A DNA stretch of 64,000 bases, taken from assembly GCA_963556495.2 (NCBI GenBank), contig OY747702.1, forward strand, positions 8,232,280 through 8,296,279. Direction: 5' to 3'. The notes beneath the pieces were generated by a model. It made no database searches and was not told where the DNA came from. It saw nothing but the letters and a program-made list of their open reading frames with translations. Of the stretch, positions 57,634-64,000 are shown piece after piece (position 1 is the stretch's first letter; each line of letters begins with the position of its first letter). The position numbers and the translations under genes are program-made. Origin of the DNA: Valencia hispanica (taxonomy: Eukaryota > Chordata > Actinopteri > Cyprinodontiformes > Valenciidae).

Positions 57634-57986
57634 AAAGAGATGGGTGTAAAAGAGCTCTGATTTCGTCAGATTTTCAAGAGAGACTGAACAACAGTGCTGG
57701 GCTTTAACGGCTGCTCAAAGTATTCAGTCAAACACTGTCACATTTTAGGTTTATTTTGGGCCTGATCGGGACTCCGTCTGGTTCAGGTTAAAGGGTTTTG
57801 GAGCAACGATATCTAGGTAAGTCAGAGAGATTTCAAAGACATTCTTGTGATGAGGATTTTGAAATAGCAGTGGAAGAAGCGTTCCAAAGTTTTTCATTGC
57901 CCGCTTTCTTTTGCTTGTGATAAAAAGAAAGTGGATTTAATCCAACAAAACCTTTGGTATTGTGAAGAAACTGTAACAGAGTTCTT

Positions 57987-58060
57987 TGGAGAATGTAGGC
58001 ATCGATCCCGCTACCTCTCACATGCAAAGCGAGCGCTCTACCATTTGAGGTAAATCCCCC
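57987..58060 (-). tRNA. tRNA-Ala(TGC)-like, degenerate, unit 52
   Basis: Standard TGC form. Confidence 0.7.
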
Positions 58061-58362
58061 TCCACAAATCCATGAGAACTTAAAAAAATTTCTAAATACA
58101 TGTGCGATCAAGAATTCGATTTGAAAATCTTGGCTTCGTCATGTACAAAAATAGTTTGACTTGTTTTTATTCAGAGAGGACTGCTTTACTTGGCCTTGAT
58201 TCTATGTAAAACTCACTGGAATCATAGTATAGTTTGAGAGCAAGTTAAGAGGAAGACTACCTGTTCCATGTATCTGGCAATTTGAACAGACTGGATTTGA
58301 GAGCTCATGTCCAACAGGACCAAAAGGGACATGCCTTGAGCTAATCTCTAACCACAGACGTT

Positions 58363-58434
58363 TAGCAGAGGATGGTTTCGATCCATCGACCTCTGGGTTA
58401 TGGGCCCAGCACGCTTCCGCTGCGCCACTCTGCT
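58363..58434 (-). tRNA. Initiator tRNA-Met(CAT), unit 52
   Basis: Consensus sequence. Confidence 0.97.
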
Positions 58435-58677
58435 TCTCTTGTTTGTAGACAGACATTGGAAAAGTTGTTTTTTTTTTTTATGATTTTGGCTACAAAGCTA
58501 AACCAGAAAATGTGAGTGAATATACAGCAAATAGTAGGAAAGGATTATGTTGAGATGAGTGTGTAGTTGAAAAGATAAGGCTGTGTCAAATGCGAGGAAT
58601 GGGTATTGAAAGAGCAATGACATGCTTTGTCTGTCTTCAATGTCTCTTAAAAGAAGTGGACCCTATTAGGAGCACAA

Positions 58678-58759
58678 TGGCAGTTGTGGGATTTGAACCC
58701 ACGCCTCCATAGAGACTGGAGCCTAAATCCAGCGCCTTAGACAACTCGGCCACACTACC
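58678..58759 (-). tRNA. tRNA-Leu(TAG), unit 53, G18 variant
   Basis: G18 to T, A66 mismatch, CTATGGAG variable arm. Confidence 0.86.
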
Positions 58760-59110
58760 AAAGAGATGGGTGTAAAAGAGCTCTGATTTCGTCAGATTTT
58801 CAAGAGACTGAACAACAGTGCTGGGCTTTAACGGCTGCTCAAAGTATTCAGTCAAACACTGTCACATTTTAGGTTTATTTTGGGCCTGATCGGGACTCCG
58901 TCTGGTTCAGGTTAAAGGGTTTTGGAGCAACGATATCTAGGTAAGTCAGAGAGATTTCAAAGACATTCTTGTGATGAGGATTTTGAAATAGCAGTGGAAG
59001 AAGCGTTCCAAAGTTTTTCATTGCCCGCTTTCTTTTGCTTGTGATAAAAAGAAAGTGGATTTAATCCAACAAAACCTTTGGTCTTGTGAAGAAACTGTAA
59101 CAGAGTTCTT

Positions 59111-59184
59111 TGGAGAATGTAGGCATCGATCCCGCTACCTCTCACATGCAAAGCGAGCGCTCTACCATTTGAGGTAAATCCCCC
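59111..59184 (-). tRNA. tRNA-Ala(TGC)-like, degenerate, unit 53
   Basis: Standard TGC form. Confidence 0.7.
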
Positions 59185-59466
59185 TCCACAAATCCATGAG
59201 AACTTAAAAAAATTTCTATATACATGTGCGATCAAGAATTCGATTTGAAAATCTTGGCTTCGTCATGTACAAAAATAGTTTGACTTGTTTTTATTCAGAG
59301 AGGACTGCTTTACTTGGCCTTGATTCTATGTAAAACTCACTGGAATCATAGTATAGTTTGAGAGCAAGTTTACCTGTTCCATGTATCTGGCAATTTGAAC
59401 AGACTGGATTTGAGAGCTCATGTCCAACAGGGACATGCCTTGAGCTAATCTCTAACCACAGACGTT

Positions 59467-59538
59467 TAGCAGAGGATGGTTTCGATCCATCGACCTCTGG
59501 GTTATGGGCCCAGCACGCTTCCGCTGCGCCACTCTGCT
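59467..59538 (-). tRNA. Initiator tRNA-Met(CAT), unit 53
   Basis: Consensus gene body; 9-bp terminator deletion plus an 11-bp deletion downstream whose breakpoints differ from those in units 49 and 57. Confidence 0.96.
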
Positions 59539-59782
59539 TCTCTTGTTTGTAGACAGACATTGGAAAAGTTGTTGTTTTTTTTTGATGATTTTGGCTACAA
59601 AGCTGAACCAGAAAATGTGAGTGAATATACAGCAAATAGTAGGAAAGGATTATGTTGAGATGAGTGTGTAGTTGAAAAGATAATGCTGTGTCAAATGCGA
59701 GGAATGGGTATTGAAAGAGCAATGACATGCTTTGTCTGTCTTCAATGTCTCTTAAAAGAAGTGGACCCTATTAGGAGCACAA

Positions 59783-59864
59783 TGGCAGTTGTGGGATTTG
59801 AACCCACGCCTCCACAGAGACCGGAGCCTAAATCCAGCGCCTTAGACCTCTCGGCCACACTACC
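59783..59864 (-). tRNA. tRNA-Leu(TAG), unit 54, variant
   Basis: A66 form with T to A beside G18 and an anticodon-stem change (TCCGG) that leaves a T·G wobble. G18G19 are kept. Confidence 0.9.
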
Positions 59865-60217
59865 AAAGAGATGGGTGTAAAAGAGCTCTGATTTCGTCAG
59901 ATTTTCAAGAGAGACTGAACAACAGTGCTGGGCTTTAACGGCTGCTCAAAGTATTCAGTCAAACACTGTCACATTTTAGGTTTATTTTGGGCCTGATCGG
60001 GACTCCGTCTGGTTCAGGTTAAAGGGTTTTGGAGCAACGATATCTAGGTAAGTCAGAGAGATTTCAAAGACATTCTTGTGATGAGGATTTTGAAATAGCA
60101 GTAGAAGAAGCGTTCCAAAGTTTTTCATTGCCCGCTTTCTTTTGCTTGTGATAAAAAGAAAGTGGATTTAATCCAACAAAACCTTTGGTCTTGTGCAGAA
60201 ACTGTAACAGAGTTCTT

Positions 60218-60291
60218 TGGAGAATGCAGGCATCGATCCCGCTACCTCTCACATGCAAAGTGAGCGCTCTACCATTTGAGGTAAATCCCCC
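60218..60291 (-). tRNA. tRNA-Ala(TGC)-like, better-paired form, unit 54
   Basis: As unit 16, an isolated recurrence of this subfamily far from units 16-26. Confidence 0.74.
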
Positions 60292-60593
60292 TCCACGAAT
60301 CCATGAGAACTTAAAAAAATTTCTAAATACATGTGCGATCAAGAATTCGATTTGGAAATCTTGGCTTCGTCATGTACAAAAATAGTTTGACTTGTTTATA
60401 TTCAGAGAGGACTGCTTTACTTGGCCTTGATTCTATGTAAAACTCACTGGAATCATAGTATAGTTTGAGAGCAAGTTAAGAGGAAGACTACCTGTTCCAT
60501 GTATCTGGCAATTTGAACAGACTGGATTTGAGAGCTCATGTCCAACAGGACCAAAAGGGACATGCCTTGAGCTAATCTCTAACCACAGACGTT

Positions 60594-60665
60594 TAGCAGA
60601 GGATGGTTTCGATCCATCGACCTCTGGGTTATGGGCCCAGCACGCTTCCGCTGCGCCACTCTGCT
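60594..60665 (-). tRNA. Initiator tRNA-Met(CAT), unit 54
   Basis: Consensus sequence. Confidence 0.97.
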
Positions 60666-60909
60666 TCTCTTGTTTGTAGACAGACATTGGAAAAGTTGTT
60701 GTTTTTTTTTGATGATTTTGGCAACAAAGCTGAACCAGAAAATGTGAGTGAATATACAGCAAATAGTAGGAAAGGATTATGTTGAGATGGGTGTGTAGTT
60801 GAAAAGATAATGCTGTGTCAAATGCGAGGAATGGGTATTGAAAGAGCAATGACATGCTTTGTCTGTCTTCAATGTCTCTTAAAAGAAGTGGACCCTATTA
60901 GGAGCACAA

Positions 60910-60991
60910 TGGCAGTTGTGGGATTTGAACCAACGCCTCCACAGAGACCGGAGCCTAAATCCAGCGCCTTAGACCACTCGGCCACACTACC
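60910..60991 (-). tRNA. tRNA-Leu(TAG), unit 55, variant
   Basis: A66 form, the unit 54 anticodon-stem change, and G51 to T, giving a T·C mismatch in the T-stem. Confidence 0.87.
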
Positions 60992-61344
60992 AAAGAGATG
61001 GGTGTAAAAGAGCTCTGATTTCGTCAGATTTTCAAGAGAGACTGAACAACAGTGCTGGGCTTTAACGGCTGCTCAAAGTATTCAGTCAAACACTGTCACA
61101 TTTTAGGTTTATTTTGGGCCTGATCGGGACTCCGTCTGGTTCAGGTTAAAGGGTTTTGGAGCAACGATATCTAGGTAAGTCAGAGAGATTTCAAAGACAT
61201 TCTTGTGATGAGGATTTTGAAATAGCAGTGGAAGAAGCGTTCCAAAGTTTTTCATTGCCCGCTTTCTTTTGCTTGTGATAAAAAGAAAGTGGATTTAATC
61301 CAACAAAACCTTTGGTCTTGTGAAGAAACTGTAACAGAGTTCTT

Positions 61345-61418
61345 TGGAGAATGTAGGCATCGATCCCGCTACCTCTCACATGCAAAGCGAGCGCTCTACC
61401 ATTTGAGGTAAATCCCCC
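61345..61418 (-). tRNA. tRNA-Ala(TGC)-like, degenerate, unit 55
   Basis: Standard TGC form. Confidence 0.7.
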
Positions 61419-61720
61419 TCCACAAATCCATGAGACCTTAAAAAAATTTCTAAATACATGTGCGATCAAGAATTCGATTTGAAAATCTTGGCTTCGTCAT
61501 GTACAAAAATAGTTTGACTTGTTTTTATTCAGAGAGGACTGCTTTACTTGGCCTTGATTCTATGTAAAACTCACTGGAATCATAGTATAGTTTGAGAGCA
61601 AGTTAAGAGGAAGACTACCTGTTCCATGTATCTGGCAATTTGAACAGACTGGATTTGAGAGCTCATGTCCAACAGGACCAAAAGCGACATGCCTTGAGCT
61701 AATCTCTAACCACAGAAGTT

Positions 61721-61792
61721 TGGCAGAGGATGGTTTCGATCCATCGACCTCTGGGTTATGGGCCCAGCACGCTTCCGCTGCGCCACTCTGCT
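61721..61792 (-). tRNA. Initiator tRNA-Met(CAT), unit 55, position 72 variant
   Basis: T72 is C (61722), turning the eukaryotic initiator pair A1:U72 into A1·C72. The rest is consensus. Confidence 0.92.
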
Positions 61793-62036
61793 TCTCTTGT
61801 ATGTAGACAGACATTGGAAAAGTTGTTTTTTTTTTTTGATGATTTTGGCTACAAAGCTAAACCAGAAAATGTGAGTGAATATACAGCAAATAGTAGGAAA
61901 GGATTATGTTGAGATGAGTGTGTAGTTGAAAAGAGAATGCTGTGTCAAATGCGAGGAATGGGTATTGAAAGAGCAATGACATGCTTTGTCTGTCTTCAAT
62001 GTCTCTTAAAAGAAGTGGACCCTATTAGGAACACAA

Positions 62037-62118
62037 TGGCAGTGGTGGGATTTGAACCCACGCCTCCATAGAGACTGGAGCCTAAATCCAGCGCCTTAGA
62101 CCACTCGGCCACACTACC
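62037..62118 (-). tRNA. tRNA-Leu(TAG), unit 56
   Basis: C66 form, fully paired acceptor stem. Confidence 0.96.
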
Positions 62119-62471
62119 AAAGAGATGGGTGTAAAAGAGCTCTGATTTCGTCAGATTTTCAAGAGAGACTGAACAACAGTGCTGGGCTTTAACGGCTGCT
62201 CAAAGTATTCAGTCAAACACTGTCACATTTTAGGTTTATTTTGGGCCTGATCGGGACTCCGTCTGGTTCAGGTTAAAGGGTTTTGGAGCAACGATATCTA
62301 GGTAAGTCAGAGAGATTTCAAAGACATTCTTGTGATGAGGATTTTGAAATAGCAGTGGAAGAAGCGTTCCAAAGTTTTTCATTGCCCGCTTTCTTTTGCT
62401 TGTGATAAAAAGAAAGTGGATTTAATCCAACAAAACCTTTGGTCTTGTGAAGAAACTGTAACAGAGTTCTT

Positions 62472-62545
62472 TGGAGAATGTAGGCATCGATCCCGCTACC
62501 TCTCACATTCAAAGCGAGCGCTCTACCATTTGAGGTAAATCCCCC
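62472..62545 (-). tRNA. tRNA-Ala-like with Ser anticodon TGA, unit 56
   Basis: TGA form; anticodon at 62509-62511. Confidence 0.68.
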
Positions 62546-62838
62546 TCCACAAATCCATGAGACCTTAAAAAAATTTCTAAATACATGTGCGATCAAGAAT
62601 TCGATTTGAAAATCTTGGCTTCGTCATGTACAAAAATAGTTTGACTTGTTTTTATTCAGAGAGGACTGCTTTACTTGGCCTTGATTCTATGTAAAACTCA
62701 CTGGAATCATAGTATAGTTTGAGAGCAAGTTAAGAGGAAGACTACCTGTTCCATGTATCTGGCAATTTGAACAGACTGGATTTGAGAGCTCATGTCCAAC
62801 AGGGACATGCCTTGAGCTAATCTCTAACCACAGACATT

Positions 62839-62910
62839 TAGCAGAGGATGGTTTCGATCCATCGACCTCTGGGTTATGGGCCCAGCACGCTTCCGCTGCG
62901 CCACTCTGCT
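62839..62910 (-). tRNA. Initiator tRNA-Met(CAT), unit 56
   Basis: Consensus gene body; 9-bp terminator deletion downstream, and the longest T-tract (T14) upstream. Confidence 0.96.
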
Positions 62911-62943
62911 TCTCTTGTTTGTAGACAGACATTGGAAAAGTTG

Positions 62944-62957
62944 TTTTTTTTTTTTTT
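62944..62957. repeat. Longest T-tract, T14, unit 56
   Basis: Long end of the T-tract length range beside iMet. Confidence 0.8.
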
Positions 62958-63155
62958 ATGATTTTGGCTACAAAGCTAAACCAGAAAATGTGAGTGAATA
63001 TACAGCAAATAGTAGGAAAGGATTATGTTGAGATGAGTGTGTAGTTGAAAAGATAAGGCTGTGTCAAATGCGAGGAATGGGTATTGAAAGAGCAATGACA
63101 TGCTTTGTCTGTCTTCAATGTCTCTTAAAAGAAGTGGACCCTATTAGGAGCACAA

Positions 63156-63237
63156 TGACAGTTGTGGGATTTGAACCCACGCCTCCATAGAGACTGGAGC
63201 CTAAATCCAGCGCCTTAGACAACTCGGCCACACTACC
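63156..63237 (-). tRNA. tRNA-Leu(TAG), unit 57, G18 variant
   Basis: G18 to T, A66 mismatch, G2·T71 wobble. Confidence 0.85.
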
Positions 63238-63588
63238 AAAGAGGTGGGTGTAAAAGAGCTCTGATTTCGTCAGATTTTCAAGAGACTGAACAACAGTGCT
63301 GGGCTTTAACGGCTGCTCAAAGTATTCAGTCAAACACTGTCACATTTTAGGTTTATTTTGGGCCTGATCGGGACTCCGTCTGGTTCAGGTTAAAGGGTTT
63401 TGGAGCAACGATATCTAGGTAAGTCAGAGAGATTTCAAAGACATTCTTGTGATGAGGATTTTGAAATAGCAGTGGAAGAAGCGTTCCAAAGTTTTTCATT
63501 GCCCGCTTTCTTTTGCTTGTGATAAAAAGAAAGTGGATTTAATCCAACAAAACCTTTGGTCTTGTGAAGAAACTGTAACAGAGTTCTT

Positions 63589-63662
63589 TGGAGAATGTAG
63601 GCATCGATCCCGCTACCTCTCACATTCAAAGCGAGCGCTCTACCATTTGAGGTAAATCCCCC
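63589..63662 (-). tRNA. tRNA-Ala-like with Ser anticodon TGA, unit 57
   Basis: TGA form; anticodon at 63626-63628. Confidence 0.68.
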
Positions 63663-63944
63663 TCCACAAATCCATGAGACCTTAAAAAAATTTCTAAATA
63701 CATGTGCGATCAAGAATTCGATTTGAAAATCTTGGCTTCGTCATGTACAAAAATAGTTTGACTTGTTTTTATTCAGAGAGGACTGCTTTACTTGGCCTTG
63801 ATTCTATGTAAAACTCACTGGAATCATAGTATAGTTTGAGAGCAAGACTACCTGTTCCATGTATCTGGCAATTTGAACAGACTGGATTTGAGAGCTCATG
63901 TCCAACAGGGACATGCCTTGAGCTAATCTCTAACCACAGACGTT

Positions 63945-64000
63945 TAGCAGAGGATGGTTTCGATCCATCGACCTCTGGGTTATGGGCCCAGCACGCTTCC
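63945..64000 (-). tRNA. Initiator tRNA-Met(CAT), unit 57, cut by window end
   Basis: The 3' 56 nt of a consensus iMet; the 5' 16 nt lie beyond the window. Same downstream deletions as unit 49. Confidence 0.93.

Larger units (their letters stand above)
1..64000 (-). repeat. Tandem tRNA gene array, 57 units of about 1.12 kb
   Basis: The sequence is head-to-tail copies of one unit. The Leu gene starts at 164, 1291, 2418, 3542, 4669 and so on, usually 1127 bp apart and ranging from about 1115 to 1128 bp. Length differences come from a T-tract beside iMet, a 2-bp deletion between Leu and Ala, and 9-bp and 11-bp deletions downstream of iMet. Adjacent units differ at only a few positions. All three genes in every unit point to the minus strand. 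The array has no visible edge inside the window. Family knowledge: tandem tRNA arrays occur in Xenopus and many fishes. Confidence 0.98.
51961..64000. repeat. Eight-unit higher-order repeat (about 8950 bp), units 47-49 and 55-57
   Basis: Units 48-49 and 56-57 match at 8949-8950 bp: TGA Ala, 9-bp deletion, altered iMet flank, then TGA Ala with the same 11-bp deletion. Confidence 0.75.

Noticed and set aside
1..64000. CRISPR array or satellite without genes
   Set aside because: The unit is far too long for CRISPR, has no short repeat-spacer pattern, and each unit contains recognisable tRNA genes.
1..64000. Unit counts of 2, 3, 5 and 8 in the higher-order repeats as a meaningful series
   Set aside because: Likely coincidence; block sizes depend on random unequal exchange.

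Overview
The whole window is one tandem array of a repeat unit of about 1.12 kb (most often 1127 bp). It holds 57 consecutive units; the first is cut in its leading spacer and the last is cut inside its final gene, so the array continues past both ends. Each unit carries three intron-less tRNA genes, all on the minus strand. In plus-strand order they are tRNA-Leu(TAG), a degenerate tRNA-Ala-like gene (mostly TGC) and initiator tRNA-Met(CAT). That makes 171 tRNA loci, the last one partial. I see no credible protein-coding gene, rRNA, snRNA, transposon or CRISPR array.

Organism: a vertebrate nuclear genome is the best reading. The commonest iMet copy matches the vertebrate initiator tRNA as I remember it (A1:U72, A54, A60, CAT anticodon), the Leu(TAG) gene is close to the mammalian one, 3' CCA is not encoded, and T-runs suited to RNA polymerase III follow each gene. 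Comparable tandem tRNA arrays are known in Xenopus laevis and are common in teleost fish. A fish is my guess, but the species cannot be read from this sequence.

Layout of unit 1: leading spacer 1-163, Leu 164-245, spacer 246-598, Ala-like 599-672, spacer 673-974, iMet 975-1046, then a 244-bp spacer with a variable T-tract to the next Leu. Transcription runs right to left, in the order iMet, Ala, Leu. Units are numbered 1 to 57 from the left in all entries.

Units differ by shared single-base changes and small indels that recur at fixed spacing. This reveals nested higher-order repeats: 3 units (3378 bp) in units 1-7, 5 units (5633 bp) in units 5-13, 5 units (about 5630 bp) in units 14-26, 2 units (about 2254 bp) in units 27-30 and 33-36, and 8 units (about 8950 bp) linking units 47-49 to 55-57. 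This is the pattern expected from unequal exchange with incomplete homogenisation.

The most interesting signal is in the Ala-like gene. All 57 copies share a one-base insertion and a broken D-stem pair, yet keep the G3:U70 alanine identity pair. In 13 copies the anticodon has changed to that of another amino acid: TGG (Pro) six times, TGA (Ser) five times, TCC (Gly) twice. If expressed and charged, these would be alanine-accepting tRNAs reading Pro, Ser or Gly codons. If not, they are drifting pseudogenes carried along by two functional neighbours. Many Leu copies also carry shared changes (A66 mismatch in 38, loss of G18 in 10), while about 37 iMet copies are intact.
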